This document shows, piece by piece, positions 8,568-16,253 of a stretch of DNA of 64,000 nt. Under the pieces are notes generated by a model, which was given only the letters and a program-made list of their open reading frames with translations, searched no databases and was not told where the DNA came from. The position numbers and the translations under genes are program-made. Source of the stretch: Ancylobacter aquaticus (GTDB taxonomy: Bacteria > Pseudomonadota > Alphaproteobacteria > Rhizobiales > Xanthobacteraceae); the NCBI RefSeq assembly GCF_004339465.1, contig NZ_SMFY01000002.1:992001-1056000 (forward strand), written 5' to 3'. Every line of letters starts with the position of its first letter. Positions within the stretch are counted from its first letter, which is position 1.

Positions 8568-9955
8568 GCCTCTCCTTTCCAGGGCTGAAGACCGAGCAGC
8601 AATGTCGGGATCAATTCCGACACGGTGGGGTGGATCGGCACCGCCCAGCGCAACTGCTCGATCGGCTGGTCGGCATTCATCATGTCGAGAATGCCGTGGA
8701 TCGCCTCGTCGCCGCTCGTTCCCAGTATCGCCGCGCCGAGGATGCGGCGGGTGTCGGCGTCGGCTATCACCTTCATGAACCCCTGAGTCTCGCCCTTCTC
8801 AACCGCGCGGCCGACGCGGACCATGGCGCGCTTGGAGTGAAACAGCCGCCGGCCGCTCTTCGCCGCCTCGGTCTCGGTCATTCCGACCCTGCCGAGCGGA
8901 GGATCGATGTAGAGGGCGTAGCCGGTCATCCGCTGGCTGACGCGACGATCCTCGCCATCGAGTAGATTGGCGGCGACGATTTCGAAGTCGTTATACGCGG
9001 TGTGGGTGAAGGCCCCGCGGCCGTTGCAGTCGCCGAGCGCGAAGATATTCGGAAGATTGGTCTGCAAGCGGTCGTCGACGATGATGTAGCCGCGCGCGTC
9101 CGTCGCAATGCCGGCCGCTTCAAGCCCAAGATCATCGGTATTGGGCCTGCGGCCGACCGCCATCAGGACATGACTCCCGATCGCTGGCGCATCATTTTTC
9201 TCGCAGTCGACCGAAACGGCGATGTCGCCGCCATGGCGCTTGAAGCCAACGCAGTCGGCTCCAGTCCGAACAGTGATGCCTTCGCGTTCGAGGATCGCCC
9301 GAACTTCTTCGGAGATGTCCGGATCCTCTCGCGCGATCAGCCGATCCATACGTTCGATGATCGTGACCTCCGCACCGAAACGCCGGTACATCTGCGCAAA
9401 TTCGAGGCCGATATAGCTGCCGCCGACCACGATCAGGTGGCGCGGGAGGGTGTCGAGCGCGACCACGTCAGTGTTGGTCATTACGGGCACGTCCCTCACC
9501 CCTGGCATGGGGGGCATGACGGCCCGCCCGCCGACGTTGATGAAGATGCGGGGCGCCGTCAACTCTTCGCCATCCACCATGACGGTGTGTGCGCTCACGA
9601 AGCGGGCATGGCCGCGGATCAGCTCGACATTGGCCATACCAGCGAGCCATGTCTCGTTGTCCGCTCGTGAGTCGAGGATCACCTTCCGGGCGCGTGCCGC
9701 GACAGCGGGCATGTCGATTGCGACCTGTCCCTTTAATGTGAAGCCATAGTCCCCGCCTCGACGCGCGGTGTGCGCAGCGTAGGCACTCCCGATCAGCGTC
9801 TTGGTGGGCTTGCAGCCCGTGTTGACACAGGTGCCGCCAACGAGGTGGCGCTCAATGATCGCCACCCTCATGCCGGCATCGTTCAGCCTGCCGGCGAGCG
9901 ACGGGCCCGCCTGACCGGCGCCGATGATGATCGCGTCGAATTCGCGTATGCTCAT
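8564..9955 (-). CDS. MerA-like FAD-dependent pyridine nucleotide-disulfide oxidoreductase
   Basis: The product is 463 aa. FAD motif GAGQAG is at residues 12-17, the redox-active CVNTGC gives Cys43 and Cys48, a second Rossmann motif GGSYIG lies near 180, and GDCNGRGAF near 315. The C-terminal HPTVSE near 440 gives the partner His-Glu pair of the dimer interface. It resembles mercuric-reductase-like group I flavoproteins. It lacks the N-terminal metal-binding domain and the C-terminal vicinal cysteines of true MerA, so mercury reduction is unlikely. I start at 9955, where GGGAG precedes an ATG, not at an upstream TTG. Confidence 0.88.
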   Translation of the reverse strand: MSIREFDAIIIGAGQAGPSLAGRLNDAGMRVAIIERHLVGGTCVNTGCKPTKTLIGSAYAAHTARRGGDYGFTLKGQVAIDMPAVAARARKVILDSRADNETWLAGMANVELIRGHARFVSAHTVMVDGEELTAPRIFINVGGRAVMPPMPGVRDVPVMTNTDVVALDTLPRHLIVVGGSYIGLEFAQMYRRFGAEVTIIERMDRLIAREDPDISEEVRAILEREGITVRTGADCVGFKRHGGDIAVSVDCEKNDAPAIGSHVLMAVGRRPNTDDLGLEAAGIATDARGYIIVDDRLQTNLPNIFALGDCNGRGAFTHTAYNDFEIVAANLLDGEDRRVSQRMTGYALYIDPPLGRVGMTETEAAKSGRRLFHSKRAMVRVGRAVEKGETQGFMKVIADADTRRILGAAILGTSGDEAIHGILDMMNADQPIEQLRWAVPIHPTVSELIPTLLLGLQPWKGEA

Positions 9956-10147
9956 AAAGATTACTCCCAAGTGGTCGCGGTCAATGGGTACATATGGCGG
10001 TATCGCGGCATATGGCGATGTCCTCAGGTGTTCGGATGAAGCGTTGGCAACTCGGGTGCTGGGATGTGCGCTGCCGCTCGGGTTTAGAAGCAGCGCACAT
10101 GGGCCGGGGCCAGAGCTGAGGCCCGAAGGCGTGGCCGGCGCCGAGAC

Positions 10148-10738
10148 TTAGCTCGCGGTGCGAAGCCTGTCTTTTCGGGCATCGCTGATGGTGAGCCATA
10201 TGGCCGAGATGGCGAAATAAAACGCGCCGAACGCTGCGTAGGGGGCGATGTTGGCAATGCCGACCGGGTCTGGTCCGCGGGCCATGAAGATCATGAAGAC
10301 GCCTGCAAGGGCGGACTGGGCGCCGCTCAGGATCATTGCCCACTGGGCGCCGAAGGATTTCCAGCGGCCAATGGCGGTGGCGAGCTGGAAGATACCGGAG
10401 AAGCCGGCCCAGATGCCAAAGACGACCAGCACGCTGTTCAAGCTGCTGCCGAGTGCGATGGCGACGGCGATTGCGGTGAGACTGCTGAAGATGAAGTTGA
10501 GCAACTGCGACTTGTTGCGGCGGAGGCCCCCGCTGCGCTGGGCATCGATAAAGTTGGCGATAGCATCCCAAGCGGGATAGGCGACGAGCATGACCGCGGC
10601 GAGTGAGGGATTGCTCGTGGCGACTGAAATAGCGATCAGGACCCAGGCTGTCGAGAAAGCGAACCGGGTGAAATAATAGCGCTTGAGCCAGCCTGAGGCG
10701 GACTGGGCGGGTTGGTGTTGGACCGTCTGCGTAACCAT
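10148..10738 (-). CDS. HdeD-like (DUF308) integral membrane protein
   Basis: The product is 196 aa with about six hydrophobic helices in three pairs: for example 'AVMLVAYPAWDAI', 'FIFSSLTAIAVAIAL' and 'AFGAFYFAISAIWLTIS'. This is the pattern of the HdeD/DUF308 family, whose E. coli member is part of acid resistance. GGAGAC lies before the ATG. The gene is divergent from a NodD-like LysR gene with a 426-bp gap. It may be a regulatory target of it. No catalytic motif is seen. Confidence 0.72.
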   Translation of the reverse strand: MVTQTVQHQPAQSASGWLKRYYFTRFAFSTAWVLIAISVATSNPSLAAVMLVAYPAWDAIANFIDAQRSGGLRRNKSQLLNFIFSSLTAIAVAIALGSSLNSVLVVFGIWAGFSGIFQLATAIGRWKSFGAQWAMILSGAQSALAGVFMIFMARGPDPVGIANIAPYAAFGAFYFAISAIWLTISDARKDRLRTAS

Positions 10739-11164
10739 GTTTAGTCTCCTAAAATTGTCTGCCAGCCAGATAGGAGACGGATCGTCGGCGCGGAAATCGT
10801 TTGTTCGAATACCAGCAATTCAGCTCAGATATTCCTCGCAGGGTCACTTGATCATCAGCCCTTGCCGCGCGGCGACGAGTCCATTTGTCATTCGCCAACG
10901 CTCCCACGATGTCGGCAGACAGGACTCACTGTCTGAATTGAGAGATCGTCGTTCTCAAGCGCCCAAAGCTTTTCATGCGCGTGCGTTGCCTGCGTTATTC
11001 AGGTTCATCGCCGCCCTCTCGCCGCCAACCTGAAAAGGCAAGCCGGCTATATCGCTACAAAACGAGGCCGGCGGGTGCTGACCCGGTGGCTTATTTGCCT
11101 TAGATCTAGACGGACCTAACAACTGGAAACCCTCGCCCTTATTGGCGCATATTTGGGGGAGCGG
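10739..11164. promoter_or_regulatory. Divergent regulatory gap with an inverted repeat at 11100-11119
   Basis: This 426-bp gap separates the HdeD-like gene (minus) from the LysR gene (plus). An inverted repeat TTAGATC-N6-GACCTAA (6 of 7 arm positions paired) lies at 11100-11119, 45 bases before the LysR ATG, and is the best candidate for its own operator. No other gene is supported here. Confidence 0.4.
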
Positions 11165-12094
11165 ATGCATCTTCGTGGGCTCGATCTCAATCTTCTGGTT
11201 GCGCTCGATGCGCTCCTCACAGAAAGGAATGTCACCAGAGCCGCGGAGCGCATTCACATCTCTCAGCCCGGGATGAGCGCTGCGCTGCGGAAGTTGCGTC
11301 ACCATTTCGCCGATCCGCTGCTGGAGCAAATCGGCCGCAATCTCGAGTTGACCGAAAGAGGCCACGCTCTCGCCGACCCAGTCAAGACTATCCTCTTGCA
11401 AGTCAGCGAGCTTAGTGATCGGTCGACCAGCTTCGACGCGTCGGCGGCGCGACGTGTTTTTCGAATTTCTGCGACAACCTACTGCTGCGAGCTTCTGGCC
11501 ACGCATTTGATATCTCGGCTGCGGGACATCGCTCCGCTGGTCAGCGTGCATTTCGAGGAGTTGTTGGCAGATACCCCCGATCGCATTCTGGATGGTCAGA
11601 TTGACTTCGTAATCACGATCTCAGCCAGACTGCTCGACAAAATGCAGGCTTATGATGAATTCATGCGATCGGAGAAGCTGTTCACTGACAAGTTCGTTGT
11701 AGCGATGTCTAAAGATAATGCGCACAGAGCGGAGACCATTACCTTCGACGAGCTATGTGGGATGGGATATATCGAGACTAGGTTCGGCGGCGTGATCGCG
11801 GGAGTCGCTGAGCAGCTTTGGCGGCAGCAGCCTAAGCAGCCGCACACATGCGGTTGGCTGCCGAACTTCCATCTCACTTTGAATACGATCGGCAGGACCG
11901 ATATGGTGACCATCCTGCCATCGCTGCTGGTTGCCATGCAGGGCGACCGCTACAATGTGAGGGCGCTTCCCGTGCCCTTCGAGATGCCAATTATCGAGGA
12001 ACGGCTCTATTGGCACCGGCGGAACGACAGTGATCCTGGGCACTTATGGATGGAACGGACGCTCGAAGAGGTCGCTACCAGTTTCATTACTTGA
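11165..12094 (+). CDS. LysR family regulator, NodD-like branch
   Basis: The product is 309 aa. It opens 'MHLRGLDLNLLVALDALLTE', characteristic of the NodD/LinR-like LysR branch. The recognition helix region 'ISQPGMSAALRKLR' and 'LTERGHALA' follow, then the effector domain. I start at the ATG at 11165, with GGGGGA just upstream, rather than the TTG at 11153. NodD-like regulators often respond to aromatic compounds, which fits a catabolic island, but that is inference. The gene is AT-rich for this window. It faces the ABC-ATPase/GNAT gene convergently. Confidence 0.87.
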   Translation: MHLRGLDLNLLVALDALLTERNVTRAAERIHISQPGMSAALRKLRHHFADPLLEQIGRNLELTERGHALADPVKTILLQVSELSDRSTSFDASAARRVFRISATTYCCELLATHLISRLRDIAPLVSVHFEELLADTPDRILDGQIDFVITISARLLDKMQAYDEFMRSEKLFTDKFVVAMSKDNAHRAETITFDELCGMGYIETRFGGVIAGVAEQLWRQQPKQPHTCGWLPNFHLTLNTIGRTDMVTILPSLLVAMQGDRYNVRALPVPFEMPIIEERLYWHRRNDSDPGHLWMERTLEEVATSFIT

Positions 12095-12611
12095 GGACTG
12101 GCGATCACGCGATGCCGCGGCGCGATCTTCCAGAGATCGTCGCGGCGATCGAAAGCTATGAAACAGGACAGGCCTTACGGTTCCACCTGGGATAAATCGC
12201 CGTCCTAGACTTCAGTTCGACTTGAAAATCTGGGATAATTTGGGCAGCCTCCGACGAGTTTCGCGTTGCCGAATACACTATTGAACGCTCACTGGGGTCC
12301 GATCGCCAACTAAATTTTGTCCGAACGACCGTAATGGCGGCGCAACGCCGCCGTTCGCACGGGGCGGCCGACATGGCCGCTTCGAGTCAGTTTCGGCCTC
12401 GGACGTTCATCGGCGATATGTCCGCTTCTCGTTCGAAGTCCTCAATAGCGGACAGTCTGCCACCGGCCCCAAACCGGTCACTCGTCGCTACGCTGCGAAC
12501 TACAGCTCACAGCGCCCTGCCGCCTTTGCTCGCCATTTTACCACCCGAACGCAAGAAAGCCCTGCCCTCCATGTGGAGAGCGGGGCCTTAGGTGATCCGA
12601 GCCTGTCAGGG
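12095..12611. other. Convergent gap with terminator
   Basis: These 517 bases lie between the ends of the NodD-like gene and the ABC/GNAT gene. A plus-strand open frame at 12334-12591 has no ribosome site or domain. The only structure I can support is the hairpin at 12557-12589. Confidence 0.45.
12550..12589 (-). terminator. Rho-independent terminator of the ABC/GNAT gene
   Basis: An imperfect stem of about 15 pairs with one bulge and one mismatch (AAGCCC... against ...GGGCCTT) closes on a tiny loop. Read on the minus strand it is followed by TTTCTTGC. It lies 23 bases past the stop of the 12612-13721 gene. Confidence 0.6.
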
Positions 12612-13721
12612 CTATCCTAGACCTTCGACATATCGAAAGCCGCGCACGGCCCGCCAATGACCGCCGTAGCCGTGTCCGCTCTCGACGCCGGCGCGCCGCA
12701 TCGAGGCGGCTGAGCGGCGCTTATCGCCGCCCCAGAACCCAGATGAGACCTGTGCCCATAGGGGATCTCGGCGCAGCGCCGCCACTAGCCCGGGATGCGT
12801 GGTGTGAAACAAGGTCGGCATCGGCCGGCCATAGCGGTTGAGCCCGCGGCGCCAGCGCCCACAGACGGCGTTCAAGAAGCGCAGGCCGATGCCGGCGCCC
12901 TGCCACTCCGGCATGATGACAAGCCGGCTGGCGCGCGCCTCGACGAGGCCCGGCCTGGTTGAGAAGGCGACATGCCCCACAGGAGAGCCATCGACGAAGC
13001 CGACATAGCAGTTCGCCGCGATCATCCTCGGCAGCTTCAGATAATGATGCGGCTCAAAACGGGGCCACCACTCCCAGCCGGTTTCGATGATGTCGAGCTC
13101 GATCGGGGGACGTCGTCGAAGACCCCTCCCGGAGAAGCGCCCCGTTGCGGTGTCGAATATCCAGTCAGGCTGGAGCCAGTCGATGATGTCGTAGTGGCAG
13201 GACAGCAGCACGGCCCGCCCGCCGGTACGGCGCCATGCCTTGCCGAAGGCGAGAGCGCCGATGCGTGCGATCTGGCGGTCGACCACCGACGTAAACTCGT
13301 CGATGACAACTTCGGCCGGTCGCTCGCAGATGATGCGCGCTAGGTCCGCGCGGAATCGCTCGCCGTTCGACAGCAGCCGGTAGGGCCGCAGCCACGCCGG
13401 CACGGTGCCGAGGCCGACTGCAGCCAGAGCGCCCGTCACCTCATCGATGTGCCTGTCGGGGCCGATGGCCTCGACAATGGCGTCGTCGTGAGGCCATCCG
13501 GTCGGTTCGTACATGGCCGACGGGTTGAAGACATGCGCGCCGAGGGAGGTCTTTCCCGACCCGGATGGGCCGACGATCAGCCCTAGAGACCAATCAGTGC
13601 CCTCAATCGCCAGATCGGCCCGGAGCGCCACGTCGGCGCTTTCGACATTGAAGAGGGAGCGCACCCGGGCGGCACGGTACCCGTCCGAGTGATTGGCCTG
13701 GTGGTGGACCTCGATCCTCAT
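12612..13721 (-). CDS. Fusion of ABC-type ATPase and GNAT acetyltransferase-like domain
   Basis: The product is 369 aa. Residues 1-205 carry a complete ABC ATPase: Walker A GPSGSGKT (51-58), signature LSNGE (117-121), Walker B VVIDE (138-142) and H-loop SCHYD with His176. No membrane segments are present. Residues 215-365 form a GNAT-like domain with HHYLKLP (225-231), CYVGFVDGSPVGHVAF (238-253) and the coenzyme-A-loop region RLVIMPEWQGAGIGLRFL (266-283). The ATG overlaps the stop of an upstream, now truncated frame by four bases. The ATPase probably drives a nucleic-acid or protein conformational step and not transport. Function is unknown; a nucleic-acid modification role is one possibility. 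Confidence 0.75.
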   Translation of the reverse strand: MRIEVHHQANHSDGYRAARVRSLFNVESADVALRADLAIEGTDWSLGLIVGPSGSGKTSLGAHVFNPSAMYEPTGWPHDDAIVEAIGPDRHIDEVTGALAAVGLGTVPAWLRPYRLLSNGERFRADLARIICERPAEVVIDEFTSVVDRQIARIGALAFGKAWRRTGGRAVLLSCHYDIIDWLQPDWIFDTATGRFSGRGLRRRPPIELDIIETGWEWWPRFEPHHYLKLPRMIAANCYVGFVDGSPVGHVAFSTRPGLVEARASRLVIMPEWQGAGIGLRFLNAVCGRWRRGLNRYGRPMPTLFHTTHPGLVAALRRDPLWAQVSSGFWGGDKRRSAASMRRAGVESGHGYGGHWRAVRGFRYVEGLG

Positions 13722-13795
13722 GCCACCACCACCTTGATCTTGGTGAGCCTGAGGGCGGTCAACGCCTCATAGATCGACCGCTGGGTGTCCTCATC
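13718..13795 (-). pseudogene. C-terminal remnant of a gene upstream of the ABC/GNAT fusion
   Basis: On the minus strand a frame ending 'RSIYEALTALRLTKIKVVVA' stops in an ATGA overlap with the ABC/GNAT start, the mark of a translationally coupled operon partner. Upstream of about 13795 the same frame is only the antisense of the integrase and looks like noise. I infer that the 5' part of this gene was lost where the integrase was also cut. Identity is unknown. Confidence 0.35.
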
Positions 13796-14510
13796 CGGGC
13801 ACCTGCCCGAGCGAGGCGCGGCACGGGAGCGGTGGCTCACCCGCGACGAGGCGGCAGCCTTGCTGTGGGCCTGCTGGCGCACCCGCGAAAAGCAGAAGCG
13901 CTCGCACAAGGGCCTGCCGGGCGAAGCAATCCCCACGGCCAAGTACACCATGCGCCACCTCGCTCGGTTCATCCTAATCGGCCTCTACACGGGCACCCGC
14001 GCCGGCGCCATCGCTTCAGCCAGTTGGGCGGCTGCGTCCGGCCGGTCTTACATCGATCTCGATCGCGGGGTCTTCTACCGCCTCGCGCAAGGCGCGCGCG
14101 CGACGAAGAAGCGCCAGCCGCCGGCACCGATCCCAACGCGCCTGCTGGCGCACCTGCGCCGCTGGAAGGAGAAGGGCGTCTCCAAGGAATATCCCGTCGA
14201 GTATCGTGGGCAGCCGATCAAGTCGGTGAAGGTCGCAATGGCGCGCGCCGTGGAACTCGCTGGACTCGAACCCGGCGTTACGCCGCATACCCTCCGCCAC
14301 ACCGCCGTGACCTGGCTCATGCAGTCAGGCGTGACGATCTGGGACGCGGCAAGCTTCGTCGGCATGTCGCCGGCGCTGGTAGAGCGCACCTACGGGCACC
14401 ACCATCCGGACTACATGGCGCGCGCCGCGCACGCGCTTTCCGTTGGCGCCAACAAAACGCCAAAGAAACCCGTGAACCGAACGAGAACAGAGGGCAGCGA
14501 GACCGTTTGA
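13785..14510 (+). pseudogene. Tyrosine recombinase (integrase), N-terminus missing
   Basis: 241 codons remain from a GTG at 13785; a stop (TAG) lies in frame at 13770. The catalytic domain is whole: Arg72 in YTGTRAG, His168-x-x-Arg171-His172 in HTLRH, and the nucleophile Tyr203 in RTYGHHHP. The arm-binding and core-binding N-terminal domains (about 130-150 aa in relatives) are absent, and the sequence begins just before the usual 'ERWLTRDEAA' junction. The gene ends 39 bases before the right attachment repeat, the normal site for the integrase of a tRNA island. The remaining product could still be made but is unlikely to recombine by itself. Confidence 0.8.
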
Positions 14511-14549
14511 TTTCGCACGGTTTCATGCGGGTTTGCCTCAGAAGAAGCG

Positions 14550-14597
14550 CGCTCATAACGGTCTGGTTCCCGGTTCGAGTCCGGGCGGGCCCACCAA
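14550..14597 (+). repeat. attR: 48-bp copy of the tRNA 3' end
   Basis: This is an exact copy of 1195-1242: part of the anticodon arm, the variable loop, the T-arm, the 3' acceptor strand and CCA. The 5' half of the tRNA is absent here, so this is not a second tRNA gene but the distal attachment site of the island. Confidence 0.92.
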
Positions 14598-14956
14598 ATC
14601 CATACAAATCAACGACTTAGATGAACTGCCTCGCGGTGGTACATCTCGGTGCGCAATCCAACCTTTTTGCAGCCTTCTCGAAACGAGCATCTACTATCTT
14701 CGATTGCCGATTTCCAAGCGACTGCATCCATTCTCAGTACCAAGCACGTTGAAGATATCGCTACGAACCCGCGATCCCCAAAGTGCATTGCGTCTTTCCC
14801 GCTCCCTCGTCCGTGACGACGAGCAGATCACCGCCGGCGCCGAAACCCTCATCACCATCGCAGAGCCAGCCACGCTCCTGCGCCGATGGCAATGAACCAA
14901 TGCCCTTTTCAAACCCCCTCTGATGCAGTCTTCTCACGAAAGCGGCTTGGGTCGCC
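14598..14956. other. Stretch outside attR with integrase remnant
   Basis: These 359 bases separate the right repeat from the AraC gene and are AT-richer than the following core. Apart from the integrase-like fragment at 14683-14832 no gene can be supported. Confidence 0.45.
14683..14832 (+). pseudogene. N-terminal fragment of a second integrase
   Basis: About 50 codons read 'TSIYYLRLPISKRLHPFSV' followed by 'LKISLRTRDPQSALRLSRSL'. This is the recognisable start of phage-type tyrosine recombinases: a short beta-hairpin (YYLR.P) and then 'SLRTRDPxxALRLSR'. No catalytic domain follows; the frame ends at 14895. It lies just outside attR, so it is probably debris of another element that used the same tRNA. 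Similarity is judged by eye. Confidence 0.45.
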
Positions 14957-16012
14957 GTGATGCAAGTTCTGCACGAAGCGATTCGCCGACTGGGAGTAGC
15001 GCCGGCAGGGAGGGCTGGGAATTTGCGCGAGGCCAGCTCGATTGATGACGCCGTGAGCGGCGTACCGCCCATAGCGTGCTCCACGCTGATCGAGCATGCG
15101 GACCATCAGGCGGCCCTGCAGCCTTGGATACCCATGGAATGCATCCAGCTTGGCAGGGGTCACATTCTCGCACAATTGGATAGTCTCGATCTCAACTGCC
15201 AGCAGGTCGTTCGGGAACGCCAGCAAGCCGCAATACAGAAGTTTGGCCTCACGCCGTTCAATATCTGCACGCTCTCCTACTGCACGCCAAATCCAGCGTT
15301 TCGCTTTTCCGAACTCGGCGCAGGCGATGACAAGACCGTCTTCTTCATGCCGGCCAACACCGAATTCGACCTCCGTGTTCCGGCCGGAGTGGAGACCAAC
15401 TATATCAGCCTGGACCAGCAGGAGTTCCTGCGCGCCGCTCGTGTCCTCAACCCTCGGGGATGGGAGCACCCTCCAACTACAATTCGACAACTCGCGGCCC
15501 TGCAGAAACCCGAGTTGCGGGAAGTCATCGACCTCTGCTTCGCCGTCGCTCACGCGGCGTCCGCGCGTGGCGAAGCGCCCGATGACGCCGCCATGCGCCA
15601 TCTTCTGGTGCAGGCGACGCAACACCTCGCAACGCTGGCCCAGGGGGTGCATCCCCCGCCGTCGCGCACCGCTCACCTGCGCTCGTTTCACATCTGCCGC
15701 CTGGCGCGCGACTTCGCCGAACACCGGCTCGAAGGCGACGAACTGCCGACCGTCTTCGACATATGCTGCGAGGTCGGCGTATGCGAGCGCACGCTGCAAT
15801 ATGCCTTCCGCGACTATATCGGCATGTCGCCCATGGCCTATCTGCGCCTGCTCCGTCTCAACCGGGTACGGGCGGTTCTTCGCGTCTCGTCCCCGCGAGG
15901 AACGACCGTGACCCGCGTTGCGATGCGCTTCGGTTTTCTTCATCTCGGTCGGCTTGCGCAGGATTACCGGCGAGCTTTCGGAGAGCCGCCGTCGGTGACG
16001 CTCGCCTCCTGA
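14957..16012 (+). CDS. AraC family transcriptional regulator
   Basis: The product is 351 aa. The N-terminal 230 residues look like the ligand/cupin-like half of the EutR-type AraC group ('CIQLGRGHILAQLDSL', 'FFMPANTEFDLRVP'). The C-terminal 100 residues hold two helix-turn-helix motifs: 'LPTVFDICCEVGVCERTLQYAFRDY' and 'VTRVAMRFGFLHLGRLAQDYRRAFGEPPS'. Such proteins activate nearby genes. The next gene on the same strand encodes an exported carbonic anhydrase, a plausible target, 241 bases away. No strong ribosome site decides the start. Confidence 0.85.
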   Translation: MMQVLHEAIRRLGVAPAGRAGNLREASSIDDAVSGVPPIACSTLIEHADHQAALQPWIPMECIQLGRGHILAQLDSLDLNCQQVVRERQQAAIQKFGLTPFNICTLSYCTPNPAFRFSELGAGDDKTVFFMPANTEFDLRVPAGVETNYISLDQQEFLRAARVLNPRGWEHPPTTIRQLAALQKPELREVIDLCFAVAHAASARGEAPDDAAMRHLLVQATQHLATLAQGVHPPPSRTAHLRSFHICRLARDFAEHRLEGDELPTVFDICCEVGVCERTLQYAFRDYIGMSPMAYLRLLRLNRVRAVLRVSSPRGTTVTRVAMRFGFLHLGRLAQDYRRAFGEPPSVTLAS

Positions 16013-16253
16013 AACCGGCCCTGCCTCTGCATCGGATTTGGTCCCTATCGCGATCCCGATTGCGGAAATCGGATAGTTGCACCCAGCGGACGTCCTTACC
16101 GTGCCCGGAAGCTGTCGCCCCGATCGACGTGGCGTCAGCGACGAACCCGTGTCCGTTCATATCTACGGACCCCGTTAGAGGCGGAGGCGCGGAAGCCGGC
16201 GCTGCCAAGAGCCTCGGTCCACCTCACCTAGTGAAACTCAGCAGGGGCAAGAC

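Larger units (their letters stand above)
1195..14597 (+). mobile_element. tRNA-integrated genomic island, about 13.4 kb
   Basis: The island is bounded by the 48-bp direct repeats and carries a tyrosine integrase gene ending 39 bases before the right repeat. The cargo is a set of oxidoreductase and hydrolase genes with two LysR regulators, a GNAT gene and an ABC-ATPase/GNAT fusion. Several stretches (about 1900-2850 and 11000-12100) look clearly more AT-rich than the core genes outside. No conjugation, replication or phage structural gene is visible. With its integrase N-terminally truncated it is probably immobile by itself. Confidence 0.85.

Noticed and set aside
8564-9955. Mercuric reductase and a mercury-resistance island
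   Set aside because: No MerA metal-binding domain, no C-terminal cysteine pair, and no merR, merT or merP nearby.
13718-13972. A complete 84-aa gene on the minus strand
   Set aside because: Beyond the last 25 codons the frame overlaps the integrase catalytic domain in antisense and looks random. Only the C-terminal part is credible as a remnant.
14550-14597. A second tRNA-CAT gene
   Set aside because: Only the 3' 47 bases of the tRNA are present; the acceptor 5' strand, D-arm and half of the anticodon stem are missing. It is an attachment site.
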